Positions 12,950-19,330 of a DNA stretch of 19,394 bases are shown piece after piece. The notes under the pieces were generated by a model. That model was not told the origin of the DNA, ran no database searches, and saw only the letters and a program-made list of their open reading frames with translations. The translations under genes were made by a program, and so were the position numbers. The stretch comes from RUG11867 sp964472425 (lineage in GTDB: Bacteria; Bacillota_I; Bacilli_A; RF39; UBA660). Location: positions 1 through 19,394 of the forward strand of contig CAYYLF010000024.1 of the NCBI GenBank assembly GCA_964472425.1, read 5' to 3'. Numbering within the stretch: position 1 is the stretch's first letter; every line of letters begins with the position of its first letter.

Positions 12950-14155
12950 ATGAATATACAAAAATACTATAAAATTTTGGGACTTCCTCTGACCGCGACC
13001 AAAGAAGAAATCGAAAATAGGTACAAAACTTTAAGTGAACGTTACCACCCGGATGCGACAATCGAAGAACTGAAAGCTCTTGCCGAAGTGACTCAATCCT
13101 ACCGCGCAATTCTAAAATATCTAGAGGACCGAGAAACTCTTCGCCGCGAAAAGAAAGCTCAATACATCTTGCAAAGAAAAAGGATAGTTGGCAAGCTTCA
13201 AAATGCCATTCGCATAGGTGGAATGAAAGCGTTTACTGCGACGGCTGTAGCCACTGGCATTTTGATTTCTACATCTGCATTTGTGGACGTCTCTGCCCTC
13301 ACTATCGAAACCTTAAAAAACTTACAAGGACCTACTTCGTCGAACGAAATGCAAAGTGAAATGCCCGATGCCTCGTCCATCGCCCCGATATTCGACGAAG
13401 TCGTCACGACCTCAGAAATGCCAGAATACATATCACCAACGACACTGCCATCTGAACTTCCGGCCCCGACCGAGCCTATCGCCATCGATTCGCCTGCTCC
13501 AACAGAGACACCGAACATAAATGAATACACCGAAAATGGTCACATCATCGAAAACGTCGATGGAGTTACCTATGTGGATGGCTATATGATTGCCAACAAG
13601 ACCTATTCACTACCTAGAGACTACACACCTAAAGACACAAAAGTACCTGTCACAGCCGAAAACGGACCGGAATTCTTGGATGGACAAACTCTAGACGCCT
13701 TCCGAGCCATGCAAGCGGATGCTTCGTCTCTCGGACTAAATCTCTGGATTGCGAGCGGCTACCGTTCGTACGACTACCAAGAAAGACTCTACGACAAATA
13801 CGTGAGAACCGATGGTTCACTCGCCGCGGACACTTACTCTTCTCGCCCAGGTCACAGTGAACACCAAACGGGATATGCTTTCGACTTAAACTCGGTCACT
13901 CGAGCCTTCGCAAACACGCGCGAAGGGATATGGATAAACGAAAACTGTTACAAATACGGCTTTATAATCCGTTATCCACTAGGCAAAGAAGCCGAGACAG
14001 GCTACATTTATGAACCGTGGCATCTTCGTTACGTAGGACCGGAACTTGCCACCCAACTCTACAACGGAGGCGATTGGATAACGATGGAAAAGCACTTCGG
14101 AATCACTAGTAACTACGACTTCGCCGAAAGCCTCGACAAACCTCATACAAAATAA
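12950..14155 (+). CDS. J-domain / membrane helix / VanY-type DD-carboxypeptidase fusion
   Basis: The 401-residue protein joins three parts. Residues 3-65 are a J-domain (YYKILGLPLTATKEEIENRYK, with the DnaK-stimulating HPD at 33-35). A membrane helix spans about 93-115 (FTATAVATGILISTSAFV). A Ser/Thr/Pro-rich linker runs from about 125 to 190. The C-terminal part is an M15B metallopeptidase that trims D-Ala from peptidoglycan stem peptides. It has SGYRSY at 269-274, SEHQTGYAFD at 303-312 with zinc ligands His305 and Asp312, and EPWHLR at 355-360 with Glu355 and His358. All key residues are present. The topology would be J-domain in the cytoplasm and peptidase outside. ATG 12950 follows AAAGGAG. 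I know of no standard family with this fusion. Confidence 0.93.
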   Translation: MNIQKYYKILGLPLTATKEEIENRYKTLSERYHPDATIEELKALAEVTQSYRAILKYLEDRETLRREKKAQYILQRKRIVGKLQNAIRIGGMKAFTATAVATGILISTSAFVDVSALTIETLKNLQGPTSSNEMQSEMPDASSIAPIFDEVVTTSEMPEYISPTTLPSELPAPTEPIAIDSPAPTETPNINEYTENGHIIENVDGVTYVDGYMIANKTYSLPRDYTPKDTKVPVTAENGPEFLDGQTLDAFRAMQADASSLGLNLWIASGYRSYDYQERLYDKYVRTDGSLAADTYSSRPGHSEHQTGYAFDLNSVTRAFANTREGIWINENCYKYGFIIRYPLGKEAETGYIYEPWHLRYVGPELATQLYNGGDWITMEKHFGITSNYDFAESLDKPHTK

Positions 14156-14160
14156 CGCTC

Positions 14161-14246
14161 AAAAAGTCCCCCGCGAGGAGTCTACTGAAAAATTAGTAAT
14201 TTCTAAAAATCGACTACTCCTCAAAGATGGGGTTAACCGATTTTTT
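14161..14246. terminator. Long stem-loop that may terminate both strands
   Basis: GAGGAGT (14175-14181) pairs with ACTCCTC (14216-14222), extended by C-rich 14168-14172 against GGGG 14229-14232 across small internal loops. A T-run follows on each side: TTTTTT at 14241-14246 on the plus strand, after eight bases, and TTTTT (14165-14161) on the minus strand. It lies just after the carboxypeptidase stop. The internal loops make it less canonical. Confidence 0.4.
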
Positions 14247-14283
14247 GGTGGTATAACCTCTAATTCTCTATTTCCGAGCAATT

Positions 14284-14312
14284 AAAAGGAGCTACAGTCT
14301 TCTTAGTACTCC
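14284..14312 (-). terminator. Possible terminator of the small-peptide mRNA
   Basis: On the minus strand GGAG-TAC (14312-14306) pairs with GTA-g-CTCC (14295-14288) with a one-base bulge, followed by TTTT (14287-14284). A transcript of the 25-residue peptide gene ending here would cover the whole plus-strand small RNA. Confidence 0.4.
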
Positions 14313-14338
14313 GCCCCCAATTTTTGTCAAGAAAAATC

Positions 14339-14367
14339 TTGCCATTTATATAAAAGTATATTATAAT
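14339..14367 (+). promoter_or_regulatory. Sigma-A type promoter of the small RNA
   Basis: TTGCCA (14339-14344) and TATAAT (14362-14367) are separated by exactly 17 bases. A dyad, CAAGA-aaaa-TCTTG, overlaps the -35 and could bind a regulator. Confidence 0.7.
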
Positions 14368-14373
14368 CATAAA

Positions 14374-14464
14374 TAGGAAGAGACGTGCCTATCCGGCCGT
14401 TTGCTTTCCCTATTGAGCTTAGCAACAGACTAGATATCTCAGGAATCTAGTCGTTGCTTTTTTT
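14374..14464 (+). ncRNA. Unassigned small RNA, about 90 nt, two hairpins
   Basis: A good promoter is followed 90 bases later by a very strong terminator, with no reading frame between, so a free small RNA is likely. The 5' part folds as ACG-t-GCC-tatcc-GGC-CGT (14383-14400), enclosed by ATAGG (14373-14377) pairing with CCTAT (14409-14413). The 3' part is the terminator: AGCAAC-a-GACTAGAT pairs with ATCTAGTC-GTTGCT (14421-14458), then seven T. It is transcribed toward the 25-residue peptide gene on the other strand and is antisense to the region downstream of that gene's stop. It does not match 6S RNA, SRP RNA, tmRNA or any riboswitch class I can recall. Confidence 0.7.
14421..14464 (+). terminator. 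Strong terminator of the small RNA
   Basis: AGCAAC and GACTAGAT (14421-14435, one bulged A) pair perfectly with ATCTAGTC and GTTGCT (14445-14458) around a 9-base loop, followed by TTTTTTT (14458-14464). On the minus strand no T-run follows, so it works in one direction only. Confidence 0.85.
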
Positions 14465-14479
14465 CGTGTTGTGTGTTCG

Positions 14480-14557
14480 TCATCTGCATATTATCAGTGA
14501 CAAAATCACCAATAATAGCATGAAGACGAGCGTTCTGTAGAAAGTCTCTTTCTTCAT
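14480..14557 (-). CDS. 25-residue hydrophobic membrane peptide facing the small RNA
   Basis: ATG 14557 with GGAG ten bases upstream opens a 25-codon frame that starts MKKETFYRTLVF and continues with a Leu/Ile-rich helix (MLLLVILSLII), ending CR and TGA at 14480. A longer frame from 14785 is open but lacks a start signal. Upstream lies a near-consensus promoter and a leader of about 105 bases with stem-loops, long for so small a gene. The stop codon is 16 bases from the 3' end of the convergent small RNA. Size, hydrophobicity, long structured leader and a facing RNA match the general plan of type I toxins such as TxpA, BsrG or Fst, but there is no sequence match. Confidence 0.5.
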   Translation of the reverse strand: MKKETFYRTLVFMLLLVILSLIICR

Positions 14558-14652
14558 AAACAAACGTCTCCGTATCACTCGATTTTCGAAGTCGGTTTTC
14601 CAACTCCCCCTGAGTCTAAAGATAAAAGGAAAGGCAAAACGACCAGATGGTT

Positions 14653-14698
14653 CGTCTCTTCGAGATAATATTAAAACACATATAAAAGGGTTTGTCAA
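14653..14698 (-). promoter_or_regulatory. Promoter and 5' hairpin of the 25-residue peptide mRNA
   Basis: On the minus strand TTGACA (14698-14693) and TTTAAT (14675-14670) are 17 bases apart, with a TG extension before the -10. The transcript would begin near 14661 with GAAGAGACG, then fold as ACG-a-ACC-atct-GGT-CGT. The same nine bases and the same fold open the small RNA on the other strand. Confidence 0.65.
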
Positions 14699-14735
14699 CA
14701 CGCTCAAGCCCCTGTAAATAAAAGGAAAATTAGCA

Positions 14736-14792
14736 ATTTTGACGATTTGCCAAAAGCGCATTTTGGCATATAAAAAAACCGTCAAAATGACG
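14736..14792 (-). terminator. Terminator of the lipoprotein-MBOAT-DHHW operon, with overlapping alternative stems
   Basis: On the minus strand CGTCA (14792-14788) and TGACG (14784-14780) form a tight hairpin followed by seven T (14778-14772), right after the DHHW stop. Nearby, TGCCAAAA and TTTTGGCA (14748-14755 and 14761-14768) form a perfect 8-bp stem. ATTTTGACG (14736-14744) can pair with CGTCAAAAT (14780-14788), which would displace the terminator hairpin. Confidence 0.75.
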
Positions 14793-14794
14793 AT

Positions 14795-15856
14795 TTATTT
14801 TATATCGACCCTTAACAAATGAGCGTTCGCGACCGATTCGCTACCGTACACGAACAATACATCTGCCCCGTCGAAGTCGACATATTCTGGTACAAAATCC
14901 ATTCTTATATATCTCAAATCGACTAGAGTAACTTTTCCATAATACGGAACTAACAAAGGTGCTAAACTGCTACCGAACGAATCTCTAAACAAGACGAGTT
15001 CTCTTTCTGGGCCTCGCTCATTCGCAATTTCCACTATGGCCGAAGGTCCACTCAAAAATACATCGTACGAATCGACTCCTTCGAGTTTCACTTCGTCGTA
15101 TACTGGTCTAATTCCATATTCCAAATGCTGCACCCGAGCTCCATCCAAAATGTCACTAGTGTAGTACTCTATCACATCCGGCCTGACAAAAGGACTTCCT
15201 TTCGCATAAGTCGCCCCATAGAAAGGCTCGTACTTCTTTACATCGTAATTCTCTTCAACTGAACCCAACTCGAACTTCTTCTCCAAATCTTTCACGAATT
15301 CGAAATACGCATTTTGCTTCAAATGGATATCTGTTCTATAGTAATCGTCCAAAGTCAGCTTCGATGAAAAATCTAACTCCTCGATACCTAATTTCTTGGC
15401 TACCACTTCGGACACATTTTTCCTACAACTCTCGGCCCATCCCTCGTTCAACATACAAATCTTCGAAGGAATGACACTGTAACCGATGTGATTTGCTTCA
15501 TTCGCATAAACTTTGGAGATGTACTCTATTTTTTCGGCAAAATCTAAGACTTCTTTTTGGGAGATTTCATCTACCTCGAAGGCGTATCCATTCTTCACAT
15601 ACACGTCGTTGTAAAGAAAATTCCCGAGCACGTGCCTTTCGTAAATCGTATTCAAAGATATGAGTCCATCTCGAAAAGGAAACTGGTCCGTAAGATATTC
15701 GTCCAAATTCCCGACAAAATCTTCCTCCAACTTCTCTTCGCTCGTGAGTCTTCTCCGCTCGAACTTAGAAATTTCGCGGTCCGGCAGGAGCAAATTCGCC
15801 AGTCCGAACCCGACTAAAATGAGCACAAACCCGACTGACATGACCTTTTCCTTCAT
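14795..15856 (-). CDS. DHHW/AlgX-like SGNH-type protein, probable acetyl-transfer partner
   Basis: The 353-residue protein has one N-terminal membrane helix (about residues 6-24) and an extracellular domain of the DHHW/AlgJ-AlgX type, which works with MBOAT proteins in O-acetylation of extracellular polymers. It shows the family start NLDEYLTDQFPFRD (50-63), then YYRTDIHLKQN (172-182), where the usual DHHW reads DIHL, and LVLFRDSFGSSLAP (287-300). Asp176, His178 and Ser293 would still form the catalytic set by comparison with AlgX (DxH and Ser). ATG 15856 follows the MBOAT stop by two bases, so translation is coupled. A terminator follows directly. Confidence 0.85.
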   Translation of the reverse strand: MKEKVMSVGFVLILVGFGLANLLLPDREISKFERRRLTSEEKLEEDFVGNLDEYLTDQFPFRDGLISLNTIYERHVLGNFLYNDVYVKNGYAFEVDEISQKEVLDFAEKIEYISKVYANEANHIGYSVIPSKICMLNEGWAESCRKNVSEVVAKKLGIEELDFSSKLTLDDYYRTDIHLKQNAYFEFVKDLEKKFELGSVEENYDVKKYEPFYGATYAKGSPFVRPDVIEYYTSDILDGARVQHLEYGIRPVYDEVKLEGVDSYDVFLSGPSAIVEIANERGPERELVLFRDSFGSSLAPLLVPYYGKVTLVDLRYIRMDFVPEYVDFDGADVLFVYGSESVANAHLLRVDIK

Positions 15857-15858
15857 AA

Positions 15859-17238
15859 CTAGAACCTAAAATAGATAAACGGTTTGAACGAATTCGCGAC
15901 GATTGCCCCGACCGAGAACACGAGCACGACTAGGACACACGCGACCTCGAAAACGTCGAAAACCTTATCTAAATTCCCTTTCCTTAAATTTTCTATTCCC
16001 CGCTTCAACCACGGACCCATGCCGAGAACGGCTAGGAAAACTACTATGATGACTTGGCCGACTAGTTCGACTGAGCCCACATTGACTAGAGGCACTCCCG
16101 CGCCGACCATACCTAACAAAAAGGTCCCAAGTTTTCCCAAATCGCTCATGTTGAAAATGACGAAGCTCACCAAAATGACCAACCCTGTGTAAACGTAAGC
16201 TAAGACGGGATTATCAAGTTTCTTCTTCAAGAAAAACTTTTCGATTAATAAGAATACAAAAAAGTACAATCCCCATAAAACAAAATTCCAATCGGCCCCG
16301 TGCCATAGTCCCGTCAATGACCAAACGATGAATACATTTCGAACGTGTTTCCATTTGCTACATCTGCTCCCACCGAGTGGAATATAGACGTAATCTCTAT
16401 AAAAACTCGACAAAGACATGTGCCACCTACGCCAAAACTCCGTAACAGATTTTGAGACGAGCGGATAATCGAAATTCTCGCAGAACTCGAATCCGAACAT
16501 GTACCCGAGTCCGATGGCCATATCCGAGTAACCCGAAAAATCGTAGTAAATTTGGAGAGTAAACAAAATGGCAACTACCCAATAACCCAAAGTCGAGCCT
16601 TCATTAGCCAAACCGCTCGTCGCGGCCTTATATAGCACATCGGCAATCAGCACCTTTTTCCCGAGTCCTATGACGAACCTTCGCACACCCTTTGCAAAAA
16701 GTTCGAAACTCTCGTGCCTTTTAGAAAGCTGTTCTCTGATATCTTTATATCGAACGATAGGCCCGGCGACCAACTGAGGAAACAAAGTGATGTAGGTCAT
16801 ATAAGTTAGTACGTTTCTCTCCGCTTTCACATCACTCCTATAAACGTCGATTAAGTAACTGATATTTTGGAAAGTGAAAAAACTTATTCCGAGTGGCAAG
16901 ACGATTTTGAGTGTATTGCCATTCAAGCCGAACAGATTTCTAAACGTCTCCCAAAAGAAGTTCGTATACTTGAAATAGAACAGCAATCCTATATCGAAGA
17001 CGAGTCCCAACGCGAGATACACTTTCTCGGCCTTTCTCTTTTCGATTGCAAGCCCAACTCCGTAGTTTACAATGCAAGAGAGAACCAAAAGCAGTACGTA
17101 CCACTTTTCTCCCATGAAGTAAAAAGCCAAAGAAAATGCGAGCAAGACTGCATTTCGCCATGACTTCGGCATAGCATAATAGACGAGCAACAGTATTGGC
17201 AAAAAAAAGAAGAGAAAACTTACACTAGAAAATACCAT
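15859..17238 (-). CDS. MBOAT family membrane O-acyltransferase
   Basis: The 459-residue integral membrane protein matches AlgI/PatB/DltB-type acyltransferases, which pass acetyl groups across the membrane to an exported acceptor. It has about ten hydrophobic segments, the FWRRWHMSLSSFYRDYVYIP stretch at 268-287, and the MBOAT signature SLTGLWHGADWNFVLWG with the catalytic His at 313. The start ATG 17238 has a purine-rich GGAGAGGAG just upstream. It lies between a lipoprotein gene and the DHHW gene in one operon. The substrate cannot be told from this window; no polymer synthesis genes are adjacent, so a cell-wall or exopolysaccharide target is inference. Confidence 0.95.
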   Translation of the reverse strand: MVFSSVSFLFFFLPILLLVYYAMPKSWRNAVLLAFSLAFYFMGEKWYVLLLVLSCIVNYGVGLAIEKRKAEKVYLALGLVFDIGLLFYFKYTNFFWETFRNLFGLNGNTLKIVLPLGISFFTFQNISYLIDVYRSDVKAERNVLTYMTYITLFPQLVAGPIVRYKDIREQLSKRHESFELFAKGVRRFVIGLGKKVLIADVLYKAATSGLANEGSTLGYWVVAILFTLQIYYDFSGYSDMAIGLGYMFGFEFCENFDYPLVSKSVTEFWRRWHMSLSSFYRDYVYIPLGGSRCSKWKHVRNVFIVWSLTGLWHGADWNFVLWGLYFFVFLLIEKFFLKKKLDNPVLAYVYTGLVILVSFVIFNMSDLGKLGTFLLGMVGAGVPLVNVGSVELVGQVIIVVFLAVLGMGPWLKRGIENLRKGNLDKVFDVFEVACVLVVLVFSVGAIVANSFKPFIYFRF

Positions 17239-17257
17239 AATCTCCTCTCCTTTCTCC

Positions 17258-17716
17258 TTAACTCAATTTTTCAAAGTTCTCTTTTATTTTAGGTGCCAAC
17301 TCGTTGGACATGATGAGTACGACCAAATCTCCCTTGGAAAGTACGTACGTATTCTCCGCCTCTACACATATCCACTTGCGTGGGTCGGCATTCTTTTTTA
17401 TATCTTCGACCGCCTGTTCGGCATCTTTGGCATCTTCGAGTCGAATTAGTACGACCGAATGAGCTATAGAACCGGTCATCGATTCGCTTGCAATAGCTTC
17501 TTTGTACTTGACATCCGCGAACGCGTAATATTCGAAATTCTCATCATCCAAAGTGATGTTCTCGACCATCATAGGCATCTCTTCCTCGGAAAGCCCAGCA
17601 TACAATTTTTCCATTATGTCGGGTAAAGTACCATCGATGTTCTCTTTTTTAGCTGCACACCCTACTAGCAATCCACCGACTAGTATTGCACAAAATAGAT
17701 AGATAACTTTTTTCAT
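17258..17716 (-). CDS. Small lipoprotein, DUF4358-like
   Basis: The 152-residue protein has a lipoprotein signal peptide (MKKVIYLFCAILVGGLLVGC) with the lipidated Cys at position 20. The mature part resembles DUF4358 lipoproteins of Bacillota: LPDIMEKLYAG, a central SESMTGSIAHSVVLIRLED and the well-kept NADPRKWICVEAENTYV. Their function is not known. I associate this family with MBOAT-DHHW clusters, and here it is the first gene of such an operon, 19 bases before the MBOAT start, so a role in that envelope-modifying system is likely. LspA encoded at 4477 would process it. Confidence 0.8.
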   Translation of the reverse strand: MKKVIYLFCAILVGGLLVGCAAKKENIDGTLPDIMEKLYAGLSEEEMPMMVENITLDDENFEYYAFADVKYKEAIASESMTGSIAHSVVLIRLEDAKDAEQAVEDIKKNADPRKWICVEAENTYVLSKGDLVVLIMSNELAPKIKENFEKLS

Positions 17717-17742
17717 AATTCCTCTTTTCTCCTTCTAACAAA

Positions 17743-17771
17743 ATTTTAACATTTTACTATTGCAAATTCAA
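17743..17771 (-). promoter_or_regulatory. Promoter of the lipoprotein-MBOAT-DHHW operon
   Basis: On the minus strand TTGAAT (17771-17766) and TAAAAT (17748-17743) are separated by 17 bases, about 27 bases before the lipoprotein ATG. It is divergent from the surface-protein gene. Confidence 0.5.
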
Positions 17772-17857
17772 GCCCCAAAACGCACTCTGACGAGCCTAAC
17801 AAATTTAAAAATTACTCTTTTTTTCTCGTAATCATTTATTTTCCAAAAGAAATACTG

Positions 17858-17863
17858 TATAAT
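17858..17863 (+). promoter_or_regulatory. -10 element of the surface-protein gene
   Basis: TATAAT preceded by CTG, about 30 bases before the ATG at 17893. The -35 position holds only TTTATT. Confidence 0.45.
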
Positions 17864-17892
17864 GAATTTATTAGTAAGGATAAGTGATAAAA

Positions 17893-19080
17893 ATGAAGTA
17901 CAAACGAATTCTATCGAACATGCTTTTTGGATTATTCCTATTTTCGATTCTTCCAATCGTAGTTTCTGCCAAAACTACCATAACTACCACGAGCGTCGAA
18001 GGCCCAAAAGAGGCCTCGATCGGTGATACGATTTCGCTCAAATTTAATGTAAGATTTTCTGGCCTCGATAAAACTAACACAGACACGGAAGGGTTACTCG
18101 GCGTTATCCTCAAATTCTCCATTGACTCGGATGGTTTAATTCCTCAAACGTTCGCTTCTGCTTGGGATACCGAAGTTGAATATGAAGATAATGCTTACGT
18201 GGTGGGAAGTGTTCTTAAAGAAAATATGAACCAAACTTGCCAAGACGGAGTTACCGTCTGTGGAGACTATCAACTAGAATTAAAATTCTTCGTAGATAAA
18301 ACGAGCGCAGAAAACTTTAACATTACTATGGATGAGGTATACGCCGTGACCCTTCTATCTGAACTAGTTAACGAAGATATTACCGAAAAAATCGTCGAAG
18401 ACAAAGCAAATCTATTAGAATATACTACTCCATCGACATTCGCCATAAAAATCGCCAATGAAAAGACCGACGACCCGATTGTCGCCCCACCAGCTCTCCC
18501 TTCATCCGATAAAGAACTGGATGCCTCCAATATAATCCTTAAAACGATTCCAACCACGACTACCGAAGCAAAAAATGAGGCTTCGTCTCCTGCCTCTTCC
18601 ACACCTGCTCCGGTTAATCCATCCGGTTCATCTAACAACAAACTGTCTCGTCTCGAAGTGAAAGATTACGAACTGTCCTTCTACCCAGACAAAGAGCACT
18701 ACTCCCTCATCGTCGATAAAGACGTCAATTCGCTAAATATAACGGTCGAACTTGAAGACGAAAAAGCCAGCTATACCATCGAAGGCGCAGATGATTTAAA
18801 AAAGGCCGATAATCAAATCAAAATAGAAGTTACAGCCGAGAATGGGCAAAAGAAAGCTTACACCATAGACGCGGTCGTAAACGAAAAGAAAAAAGAATGG
18901 TTCCCTGGAACGATCAAAATCTTCGACTACGAAATAAAAAAGAGCTATCTCGTATACGGAGGAATCGCCCTCGGAGTTGTAATCGTTCTCGTAATGCTCA
19001 AAGTCATCTTCCGAGCCATTGGGAATAAATTCTCGAACCGAAAAATAAAGAAAGCTCTCAAACAAATAGAAAAAAAGTAA
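17893..19080 (+). CDS. Membrane-anchored surface protein with cohesin-like and cadherin-like domains
   Basis: The start is taken as ATG 17893 (395 residues), because the GTG at 17884 would lie only three bases from the AAGGA site. A signal peptide ends near VVSA-KT (about residue 26). The next 140 residues begin VEGPKEASIGDTISLKFNV and resemble a cohesin-type beta sandwich, with a Cys pair (TCQDGVTVC) that could form a disulfide. A Pro/Ser/Thr-rich linker (about 190-250) leads to LSRLEVKDYELSFYPDKEHY...GQKKAYTIDAVV, a cadherin-like beta-sandwich as in PF12733. A C-terminal helix (YLVYGGIALGVVIVLVMLKVIF) and a very basic tail anchor it. It probably displays binding domains at the cell surface. 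Both GATC sites of the window lie in this gene. Confidence 0.85.
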   Translation: MKYKRILSNMLFGLFLFSILPIVVSAKTTITTTSVEGPKEASIGDTISLKFNVRFSGLDKTNTDTEGLLGVILKFSIDSDGLIPQTFASAWDTEVEYEDNAYVVGSVLKENMNQTCQDGVTVCGDYQLELKFFVDKTSAENFNITMDEVYAVTLLSELVNEDITEKIVEDKANLLEYTTPSTFAIKIANEKTDDPIVAPPALPSSDKELDASNIILKTIPTTTTEAKNEASSPASSTPAPVNPSGSSNNKLSRLEVKDYELSFYPDKEHYSLIVDKDVNSLNITVELEDEKASYTIEGADDLKKADNQIKIEVTAENGQKKAYTIDAVVNEKKKEWFPGTIKIFDYEIKKSYLVYGGIALGVVIVLVMLKVIFRAIGNKFSNRKIKKALKQIEKK

Positions 19081-19097
19081 ATGCGTTTTACTTTTTT
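19071..19097. terminator. Bidirectional terminator between convergent genes
   Basis: AAAAAAGTAAA (19071-19081) pairs with TTTACTTTTTT (19087-19097) through 11 bp with a 5-base loop. It includes the stop of the surface-protein gene and reaches the stop of the 47-residue gene on the other strand. Both strands end in T-runs. Confidence 0.65.
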
Positions 19098-19239
19098 ATT
19101 TGCCTCGATTCCCTTTTCTAAAACTATCGAACATGTCGTACTTATCCATGTCCCCGAGCCTCCCTTTCCGAGAAGTAGTTCCACTGAACAACTTGGAAAG
19201 AACCCAAACGATTACACCAACCAAAATGATAAAATCCAT
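19096..19239 (-). CDS. 47-residue single-pass membrane protein
   Basis: ATG 19239 with GGTGA a few bases upstream opens 47 codons ending in TAA at 19096. The N-terminal MDFIILVGVIVWVLSKLF is one membrane helix. The rest is hydrophilic and basic with Gly and Asp (SRKGRLGDMDKYDMF, then RKGNRGK). It lies downstream of a tRNA terminator and has a possible promoter, TTGTCC-18-TAAAAT, so it is its own unit. The pattern of one helix and a charged tail resembles small assembly or regulatory membrane proteins. No homologue is recognised. Confidence 0.6.
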   Translation of the reverse strand: MDFIILVGVIVWVLSKLFSGTTSRKGRLGDMDKYDMFDSFRKGNRGK

Positions 19240-19295
19240 CTACATCACCAGCCCATTCACATTATTTTATCATTAAATCTTCTCCAAGGACAATT

Positions 19296-19316
19296 AAAAA
19301 CTCCCACTTTGGGAGT
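19296..19316 (-). terminator. Terminator downstream of tRNA-Glu
   Basis: On the minus strand ACTCCC (19316-19311) and GGGAGT (19305-19300) form a perfect 6-bp stem with a 5-base loop, followed by a T-run (19300-19296). It ends the tRNA transcript. Confidence 0.85.
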
Positions 19317-19330
19317 CGTTTCTCAAATTT

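Noticed and set aside
14374..14464. Known riboswitch or housekeeping RNA (6S, SRP, tmRNA, preQ1, fluoride, guanidine types)
   Set aside because: Conserved sequence blocks of those classes were not found, and no gene follows in the same direction for a riboswitch to control.
14371..14665. MITE or small insertion element with imperfect terminal inverted repeats
   Set aside because: The similar ends begin precisely at two transcription starts, preserve an RNA fold with a compensatory change, and no target-site duplication is visible. Kept only as an alternative explanation.
14558..14785. Upstream extension of the 25-residue peptide frame to a 101-residue protein
   Set aside because: The upper part lies in the operon terminator and a promoter/leader region, has no ribosome-binding site and no protein-like pattern. 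Only the last 25 codons have a credible start.
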